A stretch of DNA of 64,000 bases from a virus. Made by a program: the position numbers and the translations under genes. Positions 1-6,460 of this stretch are shown here, piece by piece; the first letter of the stretch is position 1, and each line of letters starts with the position of its first letter. The notes beneath the pieces are model-generated. The model saw only the letters and a program-made list of their open reading frames with translations. It ran no database searches and was not told the origin of the DNA. The stretch spans positions 1 to 64,000 of the IMG/VR virus record IMGVR_UViG_3300028800_000097, one strand, 5' to 3'.

Positions 1-49
1 GCGAATCCACCCTGATCGTCGTGAAAACCCCAACACATCCGAGGCGGCC

Positions 50-292
50 ATGAGCTTGTGGCGGTTCCGGGATGAGTGGCTCAAGCTACGGGCTAACGGC
101 GTCACTATGCGGAAGATTGCCACGTGCTATCGGGTTTCTCCACAGCGCGTCCACCAAATTACCGGCAATATGGGGCCGGTTCGCAAGGTTGTGTCTGAGC
201 CGGGCAAGAGACCGCCCTGGACCTTTCCCGGGCCCGAGCTGATCCGACTCGCCCACGAAGCCCGAGACGAGATCAGGGCGAACTGGCGCTAG
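50..292 (+). CDS. Small helix-turn-helix protein
   Basis: 80-aa protein. Residues about 10-38 form a compact helix-turn-helix (LKLRANGVTMRKIA followed by VSPQRVHQIT), the layout of sigma-70 region 4-like or resolvase-type HTH domains. A GAGG ribosome-binding sequence lies about 7 bases before the ATG. The rest is short and basic without a second domain. It probably binds DNA as a small phage regulator; the target is unknown. It is followed by a long gene-free region, so it may end an upstream operon lying outside the window. Confidence 0.7.
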   Translation: MSLWRFRDEWLKLRANGVTMRKIATCYRVSPQRVHQITGNMGPVRKVVSEPGKRPPWTFPGPELIRLAHEARDEIRANWR

Positions 293-485
293 CCTGGGCC
301 GAAGCCACCTTTTTGGCGGCCCCCTTAAGGGCCAAACTCCTTATCCAACAGCATGTCTTCCTCCATTGGCAGACGCAGGCACTTGGTAGCCTATATAGGT
401 TCAGACAGGGTAAACGCATAGGCCGTCTTCCCCGGCAGAACCTTGTCAGGGGAGTGGTGATGACGACCACACCCTCTCCCTCATA

Positions 486-501
486 GGGGGGGTAGGGGGG
501 G
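486..501 (+). other. G-quadruplex motif 1
   Basis: Two runs of seven guanines separated by TA (G7-TA-G7). Each run can supply two G3 tracts, so the segment fits an intramolecular quadruplex with one- or two-base loops. It lies directly before the hairpin at 507-530. Confidence 0.6.
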
Positions 502-681
502 CAAAAGTCTGGGATCCCGCACAGCCAGACACAAAGGGCGGCCCCCCTGGCAGGAGGACCGCCCAGTGTCGTCAGCGACAACCCGGAACCGCTGACGTAG
601 CCACAGAGGGGCGCCAGAACGCCCTACCGCGACCCACGTCTTAGTTAGCCACAGCGATGTGCATTGCGCCAGAGACGCAAA

Positions 682-711
682 CCGCCCGGCCCTTGACACG
701 GGACCGGGCGG
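682..711. other. Strong hairpin, possible terminator
   Basis: Perfect 8-bp inverted repeat CCGCCCGG/CCGGGCGG, continued by CCC/GGG after a single bulged A, with loop TTGACAC. No uridine tract follows on either strand, so a classical intrinsic terminator is not supported, although the stem is as strong as one. Confidence 0.45.
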
Positions 712-1027
712 AAGCTTTAGAATGCCGCGCCCGTTGGAGTTGGAAGCTCCGAGGGCGATAGACCCGCTGTGCAGGCAGCGATTGGTCAGACGGCTCCCGC
801 GTATTTCGCACGCGACCGTCCTCCGATCAACCCCCGCGACGTGTCTGTGAACAGGCCTTATGCGTGGGAACAGCCACCGGAACCGCCCGGCACGTTCGCC
901 TCCCACCCGCCAGCCGTGCCCACCTCCGCCACCAGGATGCTTGGCGACGTTATAGCGCTGTGAAGCGCCAGCAATTCCCACACCTGCGATGATGCACGGC
1001 GCAGCTATGTCGACGTGCGGGAACCTA

Positions 1028-1053
1028 GGGAGGGGAGGGGGAGGGTGAGGAGG
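1028..1053 (+). other. G-quadruplex motif 2
   Basis: Four G tracts of 3, 4, 5 and 3 separated by single A bases, then TGAGGAGGG. This is the canonical G3+N1 pattern with one-base loops, predicted to be among the most stable quadruplexes. An AT-rich CTATTTAACAAGG follows within 20 bases, then three perfect hairpins. Confidence 0.7.
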
Positions 1054-1099
1054 GTGATACTGGAAGGCTGCTATTTAACAAGGAAGGGAAGACAATCAT

Positions 1100-1165
1100 C
1101 CCTCGCCCTTGCGAGGGGAGGCAGTCCAGCGCGCCGGAGAGCGCTGGTCGCGGCGACGGCCGCGA
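1100..1165. ncRNA. Three consecutive 7-bp stem-loops
   Basis: Stem 1: CCCTCGC/GCGAGGG with a 4-base loop (1100-1117). Stem 2: CCAGCGC/GCGCTGG with an 8-base loop (1126-1147). Stem 3: TCGCGGC/GCCGCGA with a 4-base loop (1148-1165). Stems 2 and 3 abut without a gap. No tRNA cloverleaf can be drawn. Seen: the perfect pairing. Inferred: a structured RNA or DNA element of unknown role. Confidence 0.4.
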
Positions 1166-1179
1166 AACACCGGATTGAC

Positions 1180-1368
1180 TCATCGGGAGTGCCCCACAAT
1201 CACGCCTATTAGCATCAGCCACCACACAGCTTGAGCCGCACCGACAATATACCAACCAATCCCAGGACCAGAGTCGGCGCGGTCGTGCCCCTGCTTTCCA
1301 TCGCAAGCAAATGTCGGGCGGTGACAGACCGAGCAAAATTTGGTGGTCTCAGGTTGACGGTCTACCAC
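1180..1368 (-). CDS. Small membrane protein with Cys pair
   Basis: 62-aa protein starting at a GTG that overlaps the stop codon of the gene before it (1362-1634), which suggests translational coupling. The N-terminal half has CSVC and a further Cys, possibly a small metal knuckle. The C-terminal half (WYIVGAAQAVWWLMLIGVIVG) is one membrane-spanning helix. It is the last gene of a leftward operon. Function is not recognised. Confidence 0.55.
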   Translation of the reverse strand: MVDRQPETTKFCSVCHRPTFACDGKQGHDRADSGPGIGWYIVGAAQAVWWLMLIGVIVGHSR

Positions 1369-1634
1369 GCGCGGCCTCCCATCACCGACACAACCGCCTC
1401 GTCCGCATCCCGCAGCCTCGACCAGTTGGCCTCGTTGTACCGCACCAGGAAGTCCGGTGGCAGCATCACCGGGTTGGTGTTCGCGGTAGCCGCCATCCGC
1501 GCGGCCACCTCCCCAGGCGCGCCCACTGCATCCTCGGCGTAGGGGCTGCGAGGGTGAGCGTACGTGGTCTGACGCGTCTCGGTGTCGCCGACGACGAAGC
1601 CGCCGGCCGGGTCGAGTTTGAACACTATGGACAT
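1362..1634 (-). CDS. Hypothetical protein
   Basis: 90-aa soluble protein starting MSIVFKLDPAGG; its ATG overlaps the stop of the upstream gene (TGATG). Normal amino-acid mix with a PPDFLVRYNEANWSRLRDADEAV stretch near the C-terminus. No family recognised. Part of the leftward operon from 4363 to 1180. Confidence 0.65.
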   Translation of the reverse strand: MSIVFKLDPAGGFVVGDTETRQTTYAHPRSPYAEDAVGAPGEVAARMAATANTNPVMLPPDFLVRYNEANWSRLRDADEAVVSVMGGRAW

Positions 1635-2134
1635 CACGAAGCCTCCCAGACGTCGCCGCAGTACATGCACGTTGGGCGCGGGGGTGGCGCGAGGACGCGC
1701 TTGGTGTCCCGCTCGCGGACCAGTCCAGCCAACAGATGACGCCCCGGCCTCGTCAGATCGATCCCGTCACCGTTGGCGCACCGATGCTCAGATACCAGCG
1801 CTTGCATCCCGGCCCGGCCAGCCAAGCTGTTCGGGTGTAGATCGCGTCCCCAGTCGCCGCCCCACTCCACAGCCCCCTCGCGCAGCGCGTAATGCCACGG
1901 GTTAGCGCGAGGGTGGCGCGGTTCCAGGCTACGCCAGCCATTGCTGCACCATCCCCACCCGATGTTCCGCTGGTACGGCGGATCAATCATTTTGCAGATC
2001 GGCGCGCCCCACCCGGAGATGAACGCCAAGTCGTAGGTTTCGCCATCATCCTCCAGCCACTGGCCATCGGCGTATCGGCGGACAGGCCCCTTGAGGGCGC
2101 CCGGCAGCAGGCGGAACTCGTATACAGGCCACAT
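1634..2134 (-). CDS. Hypothetical protein, Trp-rich
   Basis: 166-aa protein starting MWPVYEFRLLPGALKG, coupled to the gene upstream by TGATG at 2134. It has KMIDPPYQRNIGWGW in the middle and a C-terminal CMYCG pair that may bind zinc. The DPPYQ string resembles an adenine-methyltransferase motif IV, but no other methyltransferase motif is visible, so that role is not claimed. Confidence 0.65.
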   Translation of the reverse strand: MWPVYEFRLLPGALKGPVRRYADGQWLEDDGETYDLAFISGWGAPICKMIDPPYQRNIGWGWCSNGWRSLEPRHPRANPWHYALREGAVEWGGDWGRDLHPNSLAGRAGMQALVSEHRCANGDGIDLTRPGRHLLAGLVRERDTKRVLAPPPRPTCMYCGDVWEAS

Positions 2135-2733
2135 CACAGAATCCCCCAGATCCACGCTGGCACGAGAAGCAGCGCCCAGAACGCCAACCCTAAGACCAGC
2201 CCGACCAAGAGAGCGCGCGCGGACCCGAGCCCGTCATCCTCCATCGAGATCATCCCAGGCTTGGGCGGCGGCCAGCCAGTGAACTGACTTACGCGCGCGA
2301 CCCGCCTCCGTTTCGCACGGCGCCACTCGTTGAGCACCGCCAGCACACCGACCGCGACCGCGAGCACGACCAGCGTGGAAGGCTCTGGCACCGCTGCCAC
2401 GGGACCAAGGCCGCCAACGTCAACGCCAGGGCTGCCCAGAACAGCGCCAGCGGCGCCAGGCGCTATACCCCCCGGCAACTGCCGCCAGACCTCCCAGGCG
2501 CCGCCAGCGACACCGCCAGCCGCCCCCCCGATGCCCCCGACCCACACGCATGTCGTGACAGCTCCCCATGCGGTAGCGGCCGCTCCGTGCGATACCCCCC
2601 AAGACTTGACCAGATGTCGGCGGAACCGGCGCCCGATCCCGCGATGATGCGGCACGGCTGGCAACCCGGATTGACTTGTGCGCGCGACCCGAACCACCCA
2701 CGGGAACGCCCTCGTTGTGCAGACCCACGGCAT
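2134..2733 (-). CDS. Membrane protein with PEP-CTERM-like segment
   Basis: 199-aa protein if the ATG at 2733 is used (GAGGGGG lies 9 bases ahead). The first 45 residues are Arg-rich and could be outside the true gene. The middle is Gly/Ala-rich, then comes AVPEPSTLVVLAVAVGVLAV followed by a cluster of Arg and Lys: exactly the VPEP, transmembrane, RR order of PEP-CTERM exosortase signals. Unlike a normal PEP-CTERM the chain goes on for about 55 residues and ends in a second membrane helix. It sits beside two lipoprotein genes, so an envelope location is likely. Confidence 0.5.
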   Translation of the reverse strand: MPWVCTTRAFPWVVRVARTSQSGLPAVPHHRGIGRRFRRHLVKSWGVSHGAAATAWGAVTTCVWVGGIGGAAGGVAGGAWEVWRQLPGGIAPGAAGAVLGSPGVDVGGLGPVAAVPEPSTLVVLAVAVGVLAVLNEWRRAKRRRVARVSQFTGWPPPKPGMISMEDDGLGSARALLVGLVLGLAFWALLLVPAWIWGIL

Positions 2734-2761
2734 GACGATATTACCCCCTCGTTGCGGCGCC

Positions 2762-3067
2762 TTAGCAGCGCCAATGACAGACCACGACCACAGGCTGGTA
2801 GTAGACGGGCTGGCTGGCCTCGTACCCCGCTGCCACGCCCAGCGCGACCGCGCCAAGCACGGCCAGGATGCCGCCCGCCACCCCCACGGCTTGTTCCTGC
2901 TTCTCCGCGTTAACCCGTGACTGCAAGGCTGGCATGGTGGCGCACGCAGCCTGATTTCCGCTTGTGCACGTGACCCGGGCATCGTCCAGGTATGGCTGGC
3001 TTGGCACGGCGCCGCACGCGGTCACGCATACGGCCAGCGCCAAGGCGGCAAGGCGATTCGGCTTCAT
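2762..3067 (-). CDS. Lipoprotein with C-terminal membrane helix
   Basis: 101-aa protein. It begins with a classic signal peptide and lipobox (MKPNRLAALALAVCVTACGA), so Cys18 is the likely lipidated residue. A polar stretch with two further Cys follows, then a hydrophobic GVAGGILAVLGAVALGVAAG helix. The ribosome-binding site is GAGGGG, 7 bases before the ATG. It could be a superinfection-exclusion or spanin-like envelope protein; neither can be shown from sequence. Confidence 0.75.
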   Translation of the reverse strand: MKPNRLAALALAVCVTACGAVPSQPYLDDARVTCTSGNQAACATMPALQSRVNAEKQEQAVGVAGGILAVLGAVALGVAAGYEASQPVYYQPVVVVCHWRC

Positions 3068-3078
3068 GGTTCATCCCC

Positions 3079-3255
3079 TCAGTTGTGGACCGGAACCCAC
3101 GCCGCCTGGTCGACCGCCGGCGGGCGTTCCCGATCGAACCCGACGTTGTGCTCATGTGTCGCGCCAGCGGCGTTGAGCGCGGTCCCGACCAGGACCAAGG
3201 CGCAACCGTTCAGCGACAGGCATAGGAGCGCGACCAGCGCGCACAGGCGGATCAT
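3079..3255 (-). CDS. Small lipoprotein
   Basis: 58-aa protein. Signal peptide MIRLCALVALLCLSLNGC with lipobox LNGC, then a short polar tail ending in ERPPAVDQAAWVPVHN. The ATG at 3255 has GGAGG 7 bases upstream and overlaps the stop of the preceding gene (ATGA). Second of two adjacent lipoproteins in the leftward operon. Its size would fit an Rz1-like outer-membrane spanin, but no partner Rz is seen beside it. Confidence 0.7.
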   Translation of the reverse strand: MIRLCALVALLCLSLNGCALVLVGTALNAAGATHEHNVGFDRERPPAVDQAAWVPVHN

Positions 3256-3503
3256 GGCGAAACCTCCGCCACCGCGTCCCAGGTGCCTGCCCACGCGGCG
3301 CGCGTATAGGGAGGGACGATGTTGACAGGCAGCGTCCAGCGCGCCCGGCACGCCCATGCGTAGCCAGCGTCCAGCGCGTCTGTCTGACTGGTGAAGCTGG
3401 TTTCCAGCGTCCAGTCGCCGGTTGTGCGCCCTAGCCTAGCCTTGACGCGCGGAAAGAACTCGCCATTGCCGCGCCTGGTGCTGATCGTAACCCTGCCGCT
3501 CAT
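3252..3503 (-). CDS. Hypothetical protein
   Basis: 83-aa protein starting MSGRVTISTRRGNG. The ATG at 3503 is preferred over the one at 3518 because GGGAG lies 8 bases before it, inside the longer frame. Basic N-terminus, then an ordinary soluble sequence. No family recognised. One TGTTGACA site (3320-3327) lies inside the gene and another (3585-3592) upstream. Confidence 0.65.
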   Translation of the reverse strand: MSGRVTISTRRGNGEFFPRVKARLGRTTGDWTLETSFTSQTDALDAGYAWACRARWTLPVNIVPPYTRAAWAGTWDAVAEVSP

Positions 3504-3597
3504 TGTCACGTCTCCCATATGTGACGCGCGAGTCGCCCCGCGCGCCGTTGGTTGTCAGAGTGCGGCCATCGCCGCGCGATAGAGTGTTGACAGTGAA

Positions 3598-3819
3598 TCA
3601 GGCGCCGCGGACGGCGCGCGCGTTCCACCAGGGGTCAAACATGAAAGGCAGATCGTACCAGAGCTGACCGTCGATCTGAGAAGTAAAGCGGTTATGGTGG
3701 GCAGCAAATTCGCGAATGAAGCGGGCGGCATCAGGCGATGGCGCGACGTACAAGTCGCTTTCGTGATTATCTACCGTGCAACCGGCAGCGATAAGCGCTT
3801 GGTAAACCGTTAGGGCCAT
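3598..3819 (-). CDS. Conserved phage hypothetical protein
   Basis: 73-aa protein with the pattern HESDLYV, ARFIREF, FTSQIDGQLWYDLPFMFDPWW, a layout met in small phage and prophage proteins of Proteobacteria whose role is not established. No signal peptide or membrane helix. Part of the leftward early operon. Confidence 0.7.
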   Translation of the reverse strand: MALTVYQALIAAGCTVDNHESDLYVAPSPDAARFIREFAAHHNRFTSQIDGQLWYDLPFMFDPWWNARAVRGA

Positions 3820-3857
3820 TGGAGTGACTTTCAGTTGAGGTTTAGGGGGCGGGTGGA

Positions 3858-4085
3858 TCAGCGCGTCTTGGAAAGCGCGAAACCGGCGATCTTGGTCAGG
3901 CCGTGCGGCGTCTTAACCATCCGCTCTATCTTGGCCTGATTATCCGCATTGACTGCGGCGTGGAGCGATAGAACCGCGCTGGCGGTGAACTGGTCGACCA
4001 GCACAAGGCGCTTGTTGGAGCCGAACCGGAACTTAACTGGGGCCGCCCGCATCGCTTCAAGGGATGGCTCGCGAATGGCAAACAT
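3858..4085 (-). CDS. Hypothetical protein
   Basis: 75-aa basic protein (MFAIREPSLEAMRAAPVKFR). No motif recognised. It is the second gene of the operon read leftward from the 4.4-kb promoter. Confidence 0.65.
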   Translation of the reverse strand: MFAIREPSLEAMRAAPVKFRFGSNKRLVLVDQFTASAVLSLHAAVNADNQAKIERMVKTPHGLTKIAGFALSKTR

Positions 4086-4126
4086 TTTGGATATTCCTTC
4101 AGTGTTGGGGGTGTGGGGTTAGGCGG

Positions 4127-4363
4127 TTAGGACGCTATAGCGGCGCCAGGATGGTCCGCGTTTATGGCGGCAACGAAAGCGTCGCGCTTGGCTTTCGTCG
4201 GGAACACGCCAACCGTGCCGCTCTTCATGGGAAGCCGATGGACATGAGCCGGTGCGATCTCCCGCTCGCCGAATCCAGTCACGCCAAGCGGCGCCACCAC
4301 AAGCGGCCCCATGCGCAGTTCGCGAATAATGTCACGGGTAATTGTCGAATAGAACTTTGCCAT
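4127..4363 (-). CDS. Hypothetical protein, first gene of leftward operon
   Basis: 78-aa protein starting MAKFYSTITRDIIREL; the ATG at 4363 follows GAGGG by 9 bases. The C-terminus (FPTKAKRDAFVAAINADHPGA) resembles other small phage early proteins but no function is known. It lies directly downstream of the promoter and paired TGTTGACA operators at 4386-4428. Confidence 0.7.
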   Translation of the reverse strand: MAKFYSTITRDIIRELRMGPLVVAPLGVTGFGEREIAPAHVHRLPMKSGTVGVFPTKAKRDAFVAAINADHPGAAIAS

Positions 4364-4385
4364 CGGGTGTATCCCTCTCTCGTTC

Positions 4386-4428
4386 GGTGTTGACAGATAT
4401 AAGGGAACCAAACCTAACTGTCAACACC
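4386..4428 (-). promoter_or_regulatory. Leftward early promoter with paired operators
   Basis: An 11-bp perfect inverted repeat, GGTGTTGACAG (4386-4396) and CTGTCAACACC (4418-4428), is separated by 21 bases. Read on the minus strand it gives -35 TTGACA (4424-4419), a 17-base spacer and -10 TATATC (4403-4398). One operator half therefore covers the -35 box and the other the start-point region. It serves the operon beginning at 4363. Confidence 0.65.
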
Positions 4429-4453
4429 TAAATCGAGGGTGACGAAAGAAATA

Positions 4454-4482
4454 TTGACAGTTAGCCCGCCAGCGCCTACCTA
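4454..4482 (+). promoter_or_regulatory. Rightward early promoter candidate
   Basis: TTGACA at 4454-4459, a 17-base spacer and a weak -10 TACCTA at 4477-4482. The ATG at 4490 starts seven bases after the -10 box, so transcription would begin at or next to the start codon (leaderless mRNA). A TGTTGACA site overlaps that ATG. Confidence 0.4.
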
Positions 4483-4489
4483 TCTCGTC

Positions 4490-4714
4490 ATGTTGACAGA
4501 AAGAAAGTCACCTGGACCGACACCGAAAAGGCGCGTTATGACGCCATTCGGCCAGTTTGCCGGCATTCGCGAGGCATCGGACAGCATCGGGATGACCAGG
4601 CAAGGGATATGGATCAACTGTAAACGTGAGGTAGAAGGGTGGCGATTTCTAGATCCGTCGCCACTGTCAACACCCGAGTGGCTTACATGGAATGTAGAGG
4701 AAGCAGCGGAATGA
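4490..4714 (+). CDS. Small DNA-binding-like protein
   Basis: 74-aa basic protein MLTERKSPGPTPKRR followed by TPFGQFAGIREASDSIG, MTRQGIWINCK and GWRF. This is the short phage module in which a (T)P-hydrophobic-G-F start leads into a helix-turn-helix and a GW(R/K) turn. The ATG at 4490 is preferred to an upstream ATG-less extension because the promoter geometry places it at the mRNA start. It is likely an early regulator, divergent from the 4363 operon. Confidence 0.6.
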   Translation: MLTERKSPGPTPKRRVMTPFGQFAGIREASDSIGMTRQGIWINCKREVEGWRFLDPSPLSTPEWLTWNVEEAAE

Positions 4715-5061
4715 TTTCTCGCATCGGAAAGTGTCGCGCGTGCAAGCAGACCAGCCGCCGCGATTACACCCTCACTCGCCCCGTATCGGTCGGGTCTCAC
4801 GCCAATGGTGGGATGTACCGCCGCACAATCAACCAAGCCGGCCGCATGCTGCCCAATCAATGGCTGCCAGCCTCCGAGGATGGATGGTGCCCGAGCTGTG
4901 GTGAGCGCGCCTGGTCCGCGCAACGCATTGAAGGCTTCAAGGTCGACACCGTTCCGTGTGACTCTCGCTGCACCGAGGCAAAGGGCCACAAGTGCGACTG
5001 TTCATGTGGCGGCGCCAATCACGGAAAGGGCCATTTGGTCTGCGAGGCAATAGCGGCATGA
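4711..5061 (+). CDS. Cys-rich zinc-binding protein
   Basis: 116-aa protein with CRACKQ, CPSCGE, and a C-terminal C-x8-CDCSCGGANHGKGH block: three cysteine clusters suggesting two or three zinc sites. The last block is a recurring ending in small phage proteins of unknown role. The ATG overlaps the previous stop (ATGA), with AGAGGAAG upstream. Confidence 0.7.
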   Translation: MISRIGKCRACKQTSRRDYTLTRPVSVGSHANGGMYRRTINQAGRMLPNQWLPASEDGWCPSCGERAWSAQRIEGFKVDTVPCDSRCTEAKGHKCDCSCGGANHGKGHLVCEAIAA

Positions 5062-5123
5062 TCGAGCCCGCCCTATTCCTCGCCGTCGCGCTTTTGATCG
5101 TCTACCTGCAGCGGAACGCCTGA
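5058..5123 (+). CDS. 21-aa single-span membrane peptide
   Basis: Its ATG overlaps the stop of the zinc protein (ATGA). The product MIEPALFLAVALLIVYLQRN plus Ala is one hydrophobic helix with a basic end. Its last 51 bases lie antisense to the 3' end of the leftward gene 5073-5519. Too short for family assignment; the coupling and clean helix argue that it is translated. Confidence 0.4.
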   Translation: MIEPALFLAVALLIVYLQRNA

Positions 5124-5519
5124 AGCTTCCGTCTCTGGCACAACTCGCGGCAACTGCCGCGCACGAGCTCCCATAGCAGATCCAGGCCGCCGAGCCGCGC
5201 GAACCGCCGCCATTCGACCAGCAGCGCTCAAATGATGCGGCACAGCCCGCAATTCCGCCGCGTGCCGTTCCAGCTCCTCCGCCAACGCCAACCCAACCTC
5301 GCACTGCGATCGTATGTGTGCAGCAAACGCGTCAGCAGCCCACACAGGCACCCGACGCCCAGCCCTGCCCCACTTCGTCAGGGCATCATAACTCACCCGC
5401 CACCCCACTGTTGACACAAGCACACGGGCACGACCGGGATAGCCAGCTCGCGTCCAAGGCGCGATAAACGCCGCAACCCGATCGAATAAACTGTCAGAGT
5501 GTGTCGGGAGTAGCCGCAT
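5073..5519 (-). CDS. Possible regulator with HTH-like segment
   Basis: 148-aa basic protein starting MRLLPTHSDSLFDRVAAF. Residues 35-75 (VGWRVSYDALTKWGRAGRRVPVWAADAFAAHIRSQ) resemble Cro/YdaS-like domains in which a KW turn is followed by a VP-W helix. The C-terminus is Ala/Arg-rich. A TGTTGACA site (5409-5416) lies inside the gene. It is a candidate repressor for the site cluster; this is inference from position and the HTH-like segment only. Confidence 0.55.
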   Translation of the reverse strand: MRLLPTHSDSLFDRVAAFIAPWTRAGYPGRARVLVSTVGWRVSYDALTKWGRAGRRVPVWAADAFAAHIRSQCEVGLALAEELERHAAELRAVPHHLSAAGRMAAVRAARRPGSAMGARARQLPRVVPETEASGVPLQVDDQKRDGEE

Positions 5520-5946
5520 CAAACGAAGCGAGCGGACGGGGTGGCGCACCAATTCGCGTGCCGGCGCGTCTCTCGTGTGCAGCATGGGCGGGGTGTTTAC
5601 CCTTCTCCGGCGCCGCTGGAAAGCACGTATTTCAGCCGATTTGTCGTGGGCGCAATGCGGTTAGGCGGAACGCATGTCCGCCAACAATCGCTAATAAACG
5701 GCGATATTGCGCGGGTTTCCGCGTGACGGCGCGTGCCAGCATACACCAAGGCATACACCTCGCGCCCCTCGGGGGTGGTCCGGCTGCCCGGCGCCGGCCG
5801 CGGCCCCTGGTCACCACGCGAACTTTTGCCCAGGCGATGGGTCGCGAAAGTAGCTGATCACGGGGTGGTCACCCCCTCGGCCCCCCAGAAAATAAATTGT
5901 GGTGATTGCGGTGGCGCGCTGTTAAGACTTCCTGTAAACCTAACGC
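5520..5946. other. Intergenic region without a supported gene
   Basis: 427 bp with only short frames of improbable composition. It contains an inverted repeat GGGGTG-GT-CACCCC (5862-5875), GC palindromes near 5790, and two small AT-rich spots (about 5690-5700 and 5884-5900). It probably holds the promoter of the rightward operon starting at 5947, but no good -35/-10 pair was found. Confidence 0.5.
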
Positions 5947-6222
5947 ATGAAAGCGCCGAAATGCCGTTTGTGCGGCGTGGTTCACTGGGGCAGCGAGCCT
6001 CATGTGGGGGTTGTGGGGAGGGTTGGGCGAGGTCGGTCGCCTGTTGACAGTGAGTCTGTGGTGATTGCGCCTGGTGGTCGGAGGACGGATCGAGAGATTG
6101 TGGCGGCGATCCGTGAGTTGCTTGGGGAGCCTGTGCCTAAGAAGCCTGGGTTCGACCGAGTGGCGTATCAGCGGGAGTACATGCGGAAGCGTCGGGCTGC
6201 GGCGAAGGGCGGAGATGGGTGA
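5947..6222 (+). CDS. Small zinc-knuckle phage protein
   Basis: 91-aa protein. MKAPKCRLCGVVHWGSEPH gives a C-x2-C-x3-H-x5-H pattern, then a charged region and a basic C-terminus (FDRVAYQREYMRKRRAAAK) of a type common in alphaproteobacterial phage proteins. First gene of a long rightward run of overlapping small genes. A TGTTGACAG site lies inside it at 6042-6050. Confidence 0.7.
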   Translation: MKAPKCRLCGVVHWGSEPHVGVVGRVGRGRSPVDSESVVIAPGGRRTDREIVAAIRELLGEPVPKKPGFDRVAYQREYMRKRRAAAKGGDG

Positions 6223-6385
6223 TGTTGCGCGAGAAGCGGTTTCCGTTGGAGGTGTTAGGTCTGAGGTTGAGGCTATGGGACCGTCGGTACCGAAGGCGGG
6301 TTTGGGTGTTGGTTTGTCGGAAGAGGATCAGCGTTCGGCTGAGGCGTCGGATGGGTTCGACCGCGTTTTGGGCGGGGTCCCATAA
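6215..6385 (+). CDS. Small acidic hypothetical protein
   Basis: 56-aa protein MGDVAREAVSVGGVRSEVEA. Its ATG overlaps the end of the previous gene and a GGCGGAG sequence precedes it. The alternative frame from 6221 gives an implausibly Arg-rich product, so this frame is preferred. Function unknown. Confidence 0.5.
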   Translation: MGDVAREAVSVGGVRSEVEAMGPSVPKAGLGVGLSEEDQRSAEASDGFDRVLGGVP

Positions 6386-6460
6386 TTAGGGAATTACGGA
6401 ACAAAGGTGTAGCGTTTGGCGGGGTCGTCGGATATGGACCCTCTTAACGAGGAGAATGAG

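Larger units (their letters stand above)
293..1179. other. Gene-free structured region (G-quadruplexes and hairpins)
   Basis: No convincing gene is seen in this 880-bp stretch: every open frame is Arg/Cys/Pro-rich and without family resemblance or a good ribosome-binding site. Instead it holds two G-quadruplex motifs (486-501 and 1028-1053, plus strand) and perfect inverted repeats at 507-530 (6-bp stem), 570-597 (8-bp stem), 682-711 (8+3 bp) and three consecutive 7-bp stems at 1100-1165. Such density suits a replication origin, packaging signal or non-coding RNA, but the sequence does not decide between these. Confidence 0.6.
3320..6050. promoter_or_regulatory. Cluster of eight TGTTGACA sites
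   Basis: Exact copies of TGTTGACA or its complement lie at 3320-3327(+), 3585-3592(+), 4388-4395(+), 4419-4426(-), 4491-4498(+), 4665-4672(-), 5409-5416(+) and 6042-6049(+). Seven of the eight continue with G. Two more form a palindrome at 56559-56577. An 8-mer is expected less than once by chance in 2.7 kb. Several lie inside genes and cannot be -35 boxes, so a family of repressor operators, comparable to the stoperators of mycobacteriophage L5, is a reasonable inference. Confidence 0.55.

Noticed and set aside
715-800. tRNA-Gly (TCC) on the minus strand
   Set aside because: CTTCCAA is bracketed by a 4-bp GGAG/CTCC stem like an anticodon arm, but no D arm, T arm or 7-bp acceptor stem can be drawn around it.
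481-981. 166-aa leftward gene in the structured region
   Set aside because: Arg/Cys/Gly-rich without ribosome-binding site; it would run through the G-quadruplex and three hairpins.
1100-1165. tRNA made of the three stems
   Set aside because: All three stems are 7 bp and lack the 4/5/5-bp arms, conserved TTC and CCA positions.
1634-2134. DPPYQ read as an adenine-methyltransferase motif
   Set aside because: No SAM-binding motif I or partner motif is visible in the 166 residues.
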